Positions 23,035 through 30,628 of a stretch of DNA of 33,759 nucleotides are shown in pieces. The DNA comes from Bacteroidales bacterium (GTDB lineage Bacteria > Bacteroidota > Bacteroidia > Bacteroidales > UBA932): assembly GCA_024401925.1 (NCBI GenBank), contig JAKSKD010000018.1, forward strand, positions 1 to 33,759, read 5' to 3'. The notes beneath the pieces are model-generated. The model searched no databases, had not been told where the DNA came from, and saw only the letters and a program-made list of their open reading frames with translations. The number at the start of each line of letters is the position of its first letter. Within the stretch, counting starts at the first letter, position 1. The position numbers and the translations under genes are program-made.

Positions 23035-24070
23035 AGCGTCTGTCACCATCCGGTGTGACGGCGATACATTCCATTTCTATCAGCCATTCAGGACGACAGA
23101 CTGCAGCGTGTGTGATGATGTATGGTGTCTTCGGAAATTTGTCTTCAAACAGCTTGGCGACCGTCTCCCAGTCGCTTTCGTTTCTAATATAGACGATTAT
23201 CTGCGCAATGTCACTGAATGATGCCCCAGCCTCCAGAAGCAGGGCATCTACATTTTCCCACATCCTCTTTGTCTGGCTTGCGACGTCTCCGTGGAACAGA
23301 ACATTTCCGTGATTGTCTATTGAGGCTGTTCCTGAAATAAAGATATGGGACCGGTCGCCGTATTGTACTTTTACACCTCTCTCAAAGGTCACACCATACT
23401 CATATGTGGGGTTGAGGTGTGAAGGGGCATACAGGAACTTTGTCTGCCCTTCGTCGAGCCCTAAGATGCTGTAGGCATCCATCTGGACAATGGAGGAGTG
23501 GCCTGCCGGTTTGCCGCATATTCCTGTACTGGCAATATAATGGGTCTTTTCTGTAAGTCCGATGGCTTCGAAGTTGTCTTTCCTTGCTTTTACAAAGCCC
23601 GCATAATTATTGTCAATATCATCTACAAAGAACCAGGTGCGGATGCAGTCATTGGAGAACTCGCCTCCGGCTGTAGCCAGCTTTTGCTCGTATGTTTCCA
23701 GAAGGACTTTTGTCTCGGTAAGCGGGTTGTTGCCGGGTGCTCTCATCCCAATGTCCCAAAGATGGGAATAGCCGTTGTGCGTATCCGGACAGTTTTTCAG
23801 ATAAAGCCATTCGGCGAGGGCATAGTCCCCGAGGGGCTTCTGTCCGATTTCGTCGCTAATATTCACCGGTGTTTCGGAATACAACCTTGTTGCTGAGATA
23901 GTAAAGCCCCGAAAATTGGTTCCCAACAAAAATTCCCGCGCTTTTTGGATATTCTCGCGGGAATTTGCCTGAATCAGCAGATGATACTCTGCCACTCCAT
24001 TTTTAGGTATATATGCCGATACCTTGGCTTCAACTCCAAGTTCATCGATTATTATCTTTCTCCACGTCAT
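23021..24070 (-). CDS. Chorismatase-like (FkbO/Hyg5-type) RidA-superfamily protein
   Basis: A 349-residue, probably cytosolic protein with a RidA/YjgF-type C-terminal half. From memory of the FkbO/Hyg5 chorismatase family, several segments line up in order: IRTWFFVDDI followed by an F-x3-R, an ASTGICG segment, FISGTASI with FHGDVASQ, and a final LIEMECIAV with Glu334 at the place of the conserved Glu near the chorismatase C-terminus. Known members cleave pyruvate from chorismate to give 3-hydroxybenzoate or a dihydrodiol. That activity is an inference here, and a generic Rid-type hydrolase is the alternative. The gene follows the esterase gene on the same strand with a 29-base gap. No aromatic-pathway genes are adjacent. 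Confidence 0.65.
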   Translation of the reverse strand: MTWRKIIIDELGVEAKVSAYIPKNGVAEYHLLIQANSRENIQKAREFLLGTNFRGFTISATRLYSETPVNISDEIGQKPLGDYALAEWLYLKNCPDTHNGYSHLWDIGMRAPGNNPLTETKVLLETYEQKLATAGGEFSNDCIRTWFFVDDIDNNYAGFVKARKDNFEAIGLTEKTHYIASTGICGKPAGHSSIVQMDAYSILGLDEGQTKFLYAPSHLNPTYEYGVTFERGVKVQYGDRSHIFISGTASIDNHGNVLFHGDVASQTKRMWENVDALLLEAGASFSDIAQIIVYIRNESDWETVAKLFEDKFPKTPYIITHAAVCRPEWLIEMECIAVTPDGDRRFRDF

Positions 24071-24099
24071 TGTCTGTCAAGGTATCGGTATAATAAAAA

Positions 24100-25560
24100 T
24101 CAGTTTTTGATTGGCTGGCCCATTGCTGAGGCTTCGCAGTCGTTTTCATCAAGTTTGAAGACCATAAATTCCGGATTCTCCTTGGTGTATGGGTGCCAGT
24201 CGCCTCCAGGGTTGCCTGTCTTGGCGAAATTGGTCCAGGCTGTCAGCATAACTTCAGCAAGATCCCAGTCTCCCTGTGTCCAAGGTCTCCAGCAGTGCTG
24301 CAGGGATTTGAATACGAACCAGAGGTCTGATGAATGGAATGCTCCCTTGAGCCTTGCGGTTACTTCAGGATGGCTTCCGTCATCAGGAAGCGGACGTGCA
24401 AACTCATATGCATAAGCGGTGCCACCGAACTCTTCGCGGACAAGACAGAAGTCTGCGAGGTTGGACGACATATCTCCCATATCGTTCAGAGTGTAGCCGA
24501 TCATATACGGAATTTTGTGTATGTTGTCGGTCAGAACGGCCTCGTCGAATCCGCGGAGGCTGACATATCCGTCAATAATAGGGGAACCTGTGATGCCCTT
24601 CCCGAAGAAGCTGAACGGGAATGGGGACTCATTCGAGTCGCGGCTGTCCACCATTGTCTTGATGGTGCTGAGTGCATACAGCGTCTCCGTTGAGGCAGCA
24701 CGCATTTTCTTCAAATCTGTGAGGCCGGCCCAGTCAAGAACCTCTTTGCAGTTCTGCTCGGCTGTTTCCAGGGTCGTTACAGCCCTTCCGTTGGTAGGTG
24801 CCCCCAAGTTGCGGTTCACACCTCCTGCACTCATAATGACAGCCTTGTTGAACAGTCCTTCTGTGAGAGGGGATTCGCAGAGTGTCCTTACGCTGCCGCC
24901 GCCTGCGCTCTGGCCGAAAATCATGATGTTGTCAGGATCTCCTCCAAACTGCGCGATATTTCTTTTAACCCATTTGATGGCCTCTATCTGGTCCAGGATA
25001 CCGTAGTTTCCGGAGACGTGGTGAGGACTCTCGGCAGAAAGCTCAGGATGTGCCAGAAAGCCGAAAACGCCGAGACGATAGTTCATAGAAACAAGGACTA
25101 CATCCTTGGCAGCCCATTCTTGAGCATCGAATTCAGGCTCGGAACCCCATCCTTCCCTGAAACCGCCTCCGTGAATCCAAACCGCTACAGGAAGTTTCTT
25201 ATCTGTCTGCCCCGGAGCCTTTGTCCAGACATTCAGATACAGGCAATCCTCACTGCTTGGTGATTCTGCGCCATATCCCCATTCTGTAGTATATCCGCCC
25301 GGATAATGTACTGCCTGGTACGAAGGATGGCCGAAAGTGTCGCAAATCCTTACGCCCTCCCAAGGAATGACCGGTTGCGGTTCTTTCCAGCGAAGCTCTC
25401 CCAGAGGAGGTGCTGCATAAGGGATTCCCCTGTAAACATAAACATCAGGAATGTCGGCTTTCACACCCTGAACCTGTCCTCCTTCAATGTTCAGGACAGG
25501 ATTTGACTCGCAGCTGACAAGTGCTGCAAGGGCAAGTAATGCAATAAAAATTCTTTTCAT
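24100..25560 (-). CDS. Type B carboxylesterase lipoprotein
   Basis: A 486-residue alpha/beta-hydrolase of the carboxylesterase type B family, anchored as a lipoprotein at Cys17 (LAALVSCES). Family motifs are FRGIPYA-like YRGIPYAAPPLGELRW near residue 43, EDCLYLNVW, PVAVWIHGGGF (oxyanion hole), and the nucleophile Ser218 in GQSAGGGS. The catalytic histidine is likely in GAFHSSDLWFVF near the C-terminus, and the acid in the GYTLNDMGDM region. It is probably in the periplasm or at the outer membrane, cleaving ester groups. Substrates such as plant aryl esters are plausible but unproven. It is downstream of the plug-domain gene with a 19-base gap and likely shares its promoter. Confidence 0.9.
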   Translation of the reverse strand: MKRIFIALLALAALVSCESNPVLNIEGGQVQGVKADIPDVYVYRGIPYAAPPLGELRWKEPQPVIPWEGVRICDTFGHPSYQAVHYPGGYTTEWGYGAESPSSEDCLYLNVWTKAPGQTDKKLPVAVWIHGGGFREGWGSEPEFDAQEWAAKDVVLVSMNYRLGVFGFLAHPELSAESPHHVSGNYGILDQIEAIKWVKRNIAQFGGDPDNIMIFGQSAGGGSVRTLCESPLTEGLFNKAVIMSAGGVNRNLGAPTNGRAVTTLETAEQNCKEVLDWAGLTDLKKMRAASTETLYALSTIKTMVDSRDSNESPFPFSFFGKGITGSPIIDGYVSLRGFDEAVLTDNIHKIPYMIGYTLNDMGDMSSNLADFCLVREEFGGTAYAYEFARPLPDDGSHPEVTARLKGAFHSSDLWFVFKSLQHCWRPWTQGDWDLAEVMLTAWTNFAKTGNPGGDWHPYTKENPEFMVFKLDENDCEASAMGQPIKN

Positions 25561-25579
25561 ATCATTTGGGATATTAGGT

Positions 25580-26011
25580 TTATTTCTTGGTAGTAATCAT
25601 CAAGACACCATTGGCGCCTCTTGCACCATATATTGCGGAAGAACCATCCTTAAGTACTTCTACGGATTCAACACTGTTCGGGTCGATAATGGATAGGTCA
25701 TCGCATTCAATGCCGTCCAAAAGAATAAGCGGATCACTGTTTCCGTTGGTGCCGAGTCCCCGGATTATTATCTTCGTGCCGCTCACTACCACCCCCGGAA
25801 CCTTGCCCTGCAGGTATTCGTACATATCGGAAAAGGTATTGATAGTCTTCTCGTCAATTTTGACTTTTGAAACGGCATAGGTATTCTTGTCCTTGGAAAT
25901 TGTCCCATAGCCGATATTGACTTCATCTTGATGGTTTGACGGAGCCTGATGCCCTGCACCGCAGGAACAGCATAGAATGAGAAGGCTCACAAGTGTCAGT
26001 GTATTTTTCAT
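25580..26011 (-). CDS. Stand-alone TonB-dependent receptor plug-domain lipoprotein
   Basis: A 143-residue protein with a lipoprotein-like signal ending in a cysteine-rich LCCSC (Cys17 the likely anchor). It is essentially one SusC-type plug domain (about 45-143), with MYEYLQGKVPGVVV, IIIRGLGTNGNSDPLILLDG, PNSVESVEVLKDGSSAIYG and a final ARGANGVLMITTKK. A normal SusC-like receptor is about 1000 residues with a 22-strand barrel. Here the gene stops right after the plug, followed by the esterase gene, and no barrel-coding sequence is nearby. It has its own signal and promoter-like -7 box, so it looks like a designed small protein rather than a fragment. Function is unknown. Confidence 0.8.
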   Translation of the reverse strand: MKNTLTLVSLLILCCSCGAGHQAPSNHQDEVNIGYGTISKDKNTYAVSKVKIDEKTINTFSDMYEYLQGKVPGVVVSGTKIIIRGLGTNGNSDPLILLDGIECDDLSIIDPNSVESVEVLKDGSSAIYGARGANGVLMITTKK

Positions 26012-26026
26012 ATGCAGTTATTTTTC

Positions 26027-26044
26027 CAAATTTATTTATTTTTG
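26027..26044. promoter_or_regulatory. Overlapping divergent -7 boxes
   Basis: TATTTTTG at 26037-26044 on the plus strand serves the gene at 26058. On the minus strand TAAATTTG (plus 26027-26034) serves the plug-domain gene starting at 26011. Neither has a strong -33. The leaders would be very short (about 7 and 9 bases). Confidence 0.45.
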
Positions 26045-26057
26045 TCGAGTATTCCAT

Positions 26058-27245
26058 ATGTTACGAAAAATTCTGCATAATCTGATATTGTTTACCGCGT
26101 TTGCGGTGTGCTGTCCGGGTTTCGCCGGTGACAAGTTTTTCCTCAAGGGCATTGTCTATTTCGGGGAATCAACTGATATTCCTGGCGCTTATTCCACAGT
26201 GTATATCCCTGAAATGAAGAGCGGCACAACTGTGTCTCCTGAAGGCAATTTCGTGCTCGATATCAGTAATGCCGTAAGTCCCGGGACTCTCAAGGTGGAG
26301 TTCTCCTGTATCGGATATGAAACGGTAGTAAAGGAGATATTGCTGGATGGGCCCGGAGACTATGTATTGGAGCCTCTGTTCCTTCGCCAACAGAATCTTA
26401 TGCTTCCGGCTGCATATGTGCTCCCCGGCTATAGGAATGCCGCTGATTATATTCTGGAACAATTGTCAATCAAAGCCGCGGAGAACAGAAAGAAATATAC
26501 GACATACAGTATGGAAATAGATTATGATTTCCATACACACGAACTGCCTCTGGCTGCAGGCCTTGTGTCGAAGTTCGTTCTGGGGACTGCCAAAGCCGCC
26601 ACCGGATTGATGGGCTTCGGACCTCTTGTCAAATATGCGCTCGCAAATGAGGACGTCTCGGCATCTGTATCATTCGACAGAAAGATAGTAAACGGGAAGG
26701 CCTATGACAGTAATGTAAGGCTTACATCCAGTAGCACTGAACTCCCGGAGAAGGTCAGAAAGAACGTGCTGGACGCATCCGGCATCATTGATCTGGCCGG
26801 TTTGATATACTCTGACGAATGCCTGTGGGGCAGGAACCATTACGGGTCGTACAAATTCAATCATATCGGCTCTTATCAGTGGGGGGATTATATGGTGGAT
26901 GTGCTGAGATGGACGGACAAGAGAGGCAAATTGTCCGCTACAGTCCACGTCGTGGAGGAAATATGGGGCATACTGAAGGTTGAGGCCGGCTATGACGATA
27001 AGATGGTCCGCTGCGAAGCGAGGGATATCGGGAACGGTTTTTTCCTGCCGGTCAGCCTTACCGTCACACCTTCATTCTTTCCTGTCATAAAGGCTGAAAA
27101 AGTCCAGGAGTACATCGAAAGGATTCAGTCGGAGAACCGATTGGACAAGGCTGCAAAGAAACGTATCATCAGTGTACTCGAAAATCATAAAGACAAGGAT
27201 ATCCACCCGTACATAGTGGGCAGTTTCTCCGTAAGGTATAAATAG
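26058..27245 (+). CDS. Carboxypeptidase-regulatory-like domain protein, exported
   Basis: A 395-residue protein with a Sec signal peptide (about residues 1-24, ending near GFAG). An N-terminal carboxypeptidase-regulatory-like beta domain (about 28-110) shows the Bacteroidota pattern IPGAYSTVYIPEMKSG, TTVSPEGNFVLDI and FSCIGYETVVKEI. The rest, beginning near NAADYILEQLSIKAAENRKKY, resembles the start of DUF5686-type surface proteins but ends without the long barrel. I chose the ATG at 26058 because a -7 box lies at 26037-26044; an earlier in-frame ATG at 25977 falls inside the divergent gene. It is probably periplasmic or attached to the outer membrane; the function is unknown. It converges with the transglutaminase gene, 11 bases apart. 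Confidence 0.7.
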   Translation: MLRKILHNLILFTAFAVCCPGFAGDKFFLKGIVYFGESTDIPGAYSTVYIPEMKSGTTVSPEGNFVLDISNAVSPGTLKVEFSCIGYETVVKEILLDGPGDYVLEPLFLRQQNLMLPAAYVLPGYRNAADYILEQLSIKAAENRKKYTTYSMEIDYDFHTHELPLAAGLVSKFVLGTAKAATGLMGFGPLVKYALANEDVSASVSFDRKIVNGKAYDSNVRLTSSSTELPEKVRKNVLDASGIIDLAGLIYSDECLWGRNHYGSYKFNHIGSYQWGDYMVDVLRWTDKRGKLSATVHVVEEIWGILKVEAGYDDKMVRCEARDIGNGFFLPVSLTVTPSFFPVIKAEKVQEYIERIQSENRLDKAAKKRIISVLENHKDKDIHPYIVGSFSVRYK

Positions 27246-27256
27246 CCGGGATTGGC

Positions 27257-29836
27257 CTACAGGTTGGAAATCACCCTTCGCAAGTCTTCTGCAAGGGATG
27301 TGTTGTAGCCTTGTGACAGATAAACGACATTTCCGAAGCTGTCAGCAACTGCTACGATCGGAAGCCTTGAAAATGAGGTGTCGCATCCATCCAGCAGCAT
27401 TTTCATCAATGTCCCGTCTTTATCCTCATAACGTTCAATTCCATTAATGCCGTCAATACCTGTCTCTATGCTGCTGTCGCAGATTATGACTGTCTTTCGG
27501 CCCCAGTCATTCAGATCCTGAGCAATAGATTCCAGATCTTTTCTGGCGTGCACTGTAGGCTCGTCCTTGTCCCCCATAAATGCCATTATGAAGAATTCCC
27601 TGCCGATCAGAGGTAGAAGCGGGGAAGTGTCCATATGCCCCAGGACATTAAGTTTTTCTCCGGATTTTCTAAGGACCAGAGGAACTCGGGTGTTCTCACC
27701 TTCTTTGACATTGAAGAATGAAATATGTGCAAGAACGCTTCCGTCAGACATTCTGGAACCGCTTGTTAGGCTGTAGTAGCCTTCATCAACGCTGAATGGT
27801 GAACTGAATAGACTGTTGCAGGTGGGGGCGTCATCTTCCGGAAGGCTGAGCAGGTGCTGAGTACCGTCACTGATGCAAGAGATTGAGAAATGACTGTAAT
27901 ATTGTGGGTCCTGTATGATGCCGTTAGGCTTATAGGCAAGCGTAAGACTACCCTGTGGAGACTGAGCTCCGGATTCAATATCTATCCATACACTGTTCTC
28001 AAGATATTGAGCCTTGCCTGTCACTTCATCTATCCTTGCACTGAACCCTTTCGCACGGCACAATGCTACGAAGAAAATGTCTCTTGAAAGCTTGTCCGCC
28101 ACTCTTTCCCTCCATATGAATACTGGGGGGATGCGCAGCTTGTTCGGGTTGATCCGGTCACCGGGAGCAATATTGGATGAAACCCATTCGCTAATCTGTG
28201 CGGGGTTTTCAAATTGGAGCCCTTCCCCGATTTCTTCGAAAAATGGATGTAGGAATTCCCGCTCGATGCGGGGACAGTCGCGGTATTTATCAAACTCGCC
28301 GTCGCAGTGCTCCATCGCGTCATCAAGCACCTCTGCAGTGACGTCATTCATATCTTTCTCCGAAAGGGATGCCCTGAGCGCCACGGCGTTTCCTGCTTGG
28401 TTGTTCCACTTGTCGGCGAAGGCGGTGAGAACGTCATCATTGCCTTTCGGTCTCTTTTCTCTCAGGAAGTCCTCTTCTGCGAAACGCCGCTTGTTCTCAG
28501 TTTCCTGTTCGGCTGTGATTTCGGAAGGGAGCGCATTCTCCATAGGAGGGACGATATCTACATCCATACTGAACTCCTCGCCGAAATGATGATTGAGAAT
28601 GATATCTACGTTTTCGCTGTTAGCAACGGATATGCCGAATCTGTCACCCTTTGATGCCCATACTGGCATATCGCCGAGACCGGTGCTCAGTGAAACTGTC
28701 CCATCATCTCCTGTCCGGTATCTGGCAACTGTATATAATTCGGCATAGTTGTAGATTTTGTATTCGACGTCAGCGCCCGGGACAATGTCACCGTTTTCAT
28801 CAAGTACCCTTACTACGCTCTTTCGGGTAGGGACATATCCTTGAATGACATTGATTTCGGTATATGTTGTCGTGCTGGATATTACGTCCTCATCTCCTTG
28901 GTAATCTCCGAAGGCGTTGGTGTGCAGAAGAAGTGCGCGTGAGACCGGTCCGTTGAACCAGGCCCTGTCCAGTACCGGCTCAGGCTCGCTGGCACCGAGG
29001 AAATGCCATTTGCCGTCCACCCATACTTCCACCCAGGCGTGGTTGTCGTCGGTGTGTGCCCAGCGCGGGGTATAGACCTGTCTTGCCGGTATGCCGGCAG
29101 CCCTGAATGCCGCTACGGCCAGTACGGATTCCTCTCCGCAGCGACCAAGACCTGAACGTATTGTGGCCATAGGGGAGGACGTCCGTCCGTCGGAAGGGTG
29201 GTAAGTGGCCATTTCGTGACACCAGTGGTTGAGTTCCAATGCGGCCTCTTCCAAATTCATTCCTGCAATTCTCCGACAAAGACTGTCGGCATATTCCGTC
29301 CGGAAATCATCCAGCGTTTCATTATTCACTCTGAGCGGCAGAACGAAGTGGCGGAATTCTCTTTCAGGAATGTCCCATCCCATCTTTTCCCTTACTTCGA
29401 CAGCCTTATCGACATTAGCCTCCCAGAAAGCAAGGTCCTTTGTCATCATATCCGGGAGCGGCATGTTGTCGTATAAAAAGGCAAGATAATCTCCGGATGA
29501 AGTATTCTTCCCGGAACCGATTCTGTGTTCGAACTCAAGAGAAATCGTTGCGTCCGGGCGGAGTGTGGACGGGATATGCAGGAGGACTCCGTTTTTTGTC
29601 TGTTCGAAGCTGACCTCTGACCCGTCTTCAAGAACTGCCCCGAGCAGGCTGTTTCCGGATACGGGGATGAAAATGTAGGGCTGATGATTGAGGACTCTGA
29701 TATACATCATATCCTTATCCTGTGAAATCTCTCCCCAGCGGTGCTCTTCCCCGGAAGAAGGTCTGCAGCAAGAAAGCAGACAAAGTGCGGATAATGCAAT
29801 TGCTGCAATGACGGTGAATGTCTTAACTTTCATCAT
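27257..29836 (-). CDS. Transglutaminase-like multidomain lipoprotein
   Basis: An 859-residue lipoprotein (anchor Cys23 in LCLLSCC). After an N-terminal beta region comes a transglutaminase/protease-like domain (about 170-290) with Cys233 in GRCGEES and His266 in DDNHAWVEVW. The third triad position is probably in the LGASEPEP segment. A carboxypeptidase-regulatory-like beta module follows (about 325-410, VVRVLDENGDIVPGADVEY), then a long helical and mixed region. A C-terminal thioredoxin-like segment (about 750-859: FFIMAFMGDKDEP, LPIVAVADSFGNVVYLSQGY) has no CXXC. Such proteins are common in Bacteroidota and presumably act on peptides or proteins outside the cytoplasm; the substrate is unknown. 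It overlaps cutC by four bases (ATGA), so translation is coupled. Confidence 0.85.
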   Translation of the reverse strand: MMKVKTFTVIAAIALSALCLLSCCRPSSGEEHRWGEISQDKDMMYIRVLNHQPYIFIPVSGNSLLGAVLEDGSEVSFEQTKNGVLLHIPSTLRPDATISLEFEHRIGSGKNTSSGDYLAFLYDNMPLPDMMTKDLAFWEANVDKAVEVREKMGWDIPEREFRHFVLPLRVNNETLDDFRTEYADSLCRRIAGMNLEEAALELNHWCHEMATYHPSDGRTSSPMATIRSGLGRCGEESVLAVAAFRAAGIPARQVYTPRWAHTDDNHAWVEVWVDGKWHFLGASEPEPVLDRAWFNGPVSRALLLHTNAFGDYQGDEDVISSTTTYTEINVIQGYVPTRKSVVRVLDENGDIVPGADVEYKIYNYAELYTVARYRTGDDGTVSLSTGLGDMPVWASKGDRFGISVANSENVDIILNHHFGEEFSMDVDIVPPMENALPSEITAEQETENKRRFAEEDFLREKRPKGNDDVLTAFADKWNNQAGNAVALRASLSEKDMNDVTAEVLDDAMEHCDGEFDKYRDCPRIEREFLHPFFEEIGEGLQFENPAQISEWVSSNIAPGDRINPNKLRIPPVFIWRERVADKLSRDIFFVALCRAKGFSARIDEVTGKAQYLENSVWIDIESGAQSPQGSLTLAYKPNGIIQDPQYYSHFSISCISDGTQHLLSLPEDDAPTCNSLFSSPFSVDEGYYSLTSGSRMSDGSVLAHISFFNVKEGENTRVPLVLRKSGEKLNVLGHMDTSPLLPLIGREFFIMAFMGDKDEPTVHARKDLESIAQDLNDWGRKTVIICDSSIETGIDGINGIERYEDKDGTLMKMLLDGCDTSFSRLPIVAVADSFGNVVYLSQGYNTSLAEDLRRVISNL

Positions 29837-30501
29837 ATGCTTGTGTCACAAAGTAGTTTGACAATATTTCTGTCTGTGCGGCCGTCGGGCCCGTGAGAAC
29901 TTGAATGGAATTCGGTGGCGCCTGTTTCGGCCTCGATGCGTGCTATGTTATGAGGACGGACTCCGCCCCCGGCCATTATCACTATCCTGCCTCGTGCCTG
30001 TTTTACCAGGGCTGCAATCAGGAATCTTCCCGTGAAGGCGTCAGGCTCGTGGCCGGAAGTAAGAAGCCTTTCACAACCGAGCCCTATTATGTCTTCAAGA
30101 GCTTTTTGCGGATCTGCGCACTCATCGAAGGCTCTGTGGAAGGTAATCTTCATAGGCCTTGCTTCATCAATAAGCCGCCTGGCAGTATCCTTGTCTATGC
30201 TGCCGTCGCTGTGTAATGCTCCAATTACTACAGCATTCACTCCCAGTGCTTTACATTCCTTGATGGAGTCAAGCATCTGTTGTATTTCATCCTCGTTGTA
30301 CACGAAATCACCTCCTCTTGGGCGGATGAGTACATTGACTGCGAGTTGCCTGCAGCTCTTGATAGTCTGTCTTACCATATCCATAGGGGGAGTGACGCCT
30401 CCGATGCCGAGCTCGGAGCAGAGCTCCACTCTTTGTGCCCCGCCTTTCTCCGCTTCTGCAGCTTCCTCGAAGCTGGTACAGCAACATTCCAAAAATCGCA
30501 T
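29833..30501 (-). CDS. cutC: CutC family protein
   Basis: A 222-residue TIM-barrel protein of the CutC family. It begins MRFLECCCTSFEEAAEAEKG, followed by the family pattern AQRVELCSELGIGGVTP, NVLIRPRGGDFVY, ITFHRAFDEC, RLLTSGHEPDA, IMAGGGVRPHNIA and a final FHSSSHG. CutC was linked to copper handling in E. coli, but its biochemical role is disputed. The frame is open for 74 more codons upstream to 30723. I chose the ATG at 30501 because the family starts with this motif, and the upstream codons run through an 18-bp hairpin and the divergent promoter. It is the first gene of a pair with the transglutaminase lipoprotein. Confidence 0.88.
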   Translation of the reverse strand: MRFLECCCTSFEEAAEAEKGGAQRVELCSELGIGGVTPPMDMVRQTIKSCRQLAVNVLIRPRGGDFVYNEDEIQQMLDSIKECKALGVNAVVIGALHSDGSIDKDTARRLIDEARPMKITFHRAFDECADPQKALEDIIGLGCERLLTSGHEPDAFTGRFLIAALVKQARGRIVIMAGGGVRPHNIARIEAETGATEFHSSSHGPDGRTDRNIVKLLCDTSI

Positions 30502-30520
30502 CCTGACAAGCCTTTTTGTA

Positions 30521-30567
30521 AGAACCTGTTTTGAGATGAAAAATTGAAACATTTCAAAACAGGTTCT
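30521..30567. repeat. 18-bp inverted repeat upstream of cutC
   Basis: AGAACCTGTTTTGAGATG (30521-30538) pairs with CATTTCAAAACAGGTTCT (30550-30567), one G-T wobble, with an 11-base loop. It begins 19 bases upstream of the cutC ATG. It would fold in the cutC leader RNA, or serve as a binding site between the divergent genes. No T tract follows on the minus strand before cutC. Confidence 0.75.
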
Positions 30568-30590
30568 AAAGATAGTCAACAAATCCGGAG

Positions 30591-30622
30591 TTTGCCTATT
30601 ATTGGGCAAATTGTTACATTTG
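30591..30622 (+). promoter_or_regulatory. Promoter of the dipeptide epimerase gene with overlapping inverted repeat
   Basis: TTTG (30591-30594) and TACATTTG (30615-30622) are 20 bases apart, a near-ideal promoter. The predicted start of transcription is at about 30629, the same base as the ATG, so the mRNA would be nearly leaderless. TTTGCC/GGCAAA (30591-30596 and 30605-30610) covers the -33 and half the spacer and could be an operator. Confidence 0.65.
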
Positions 30623-30628
30623 TACAAT

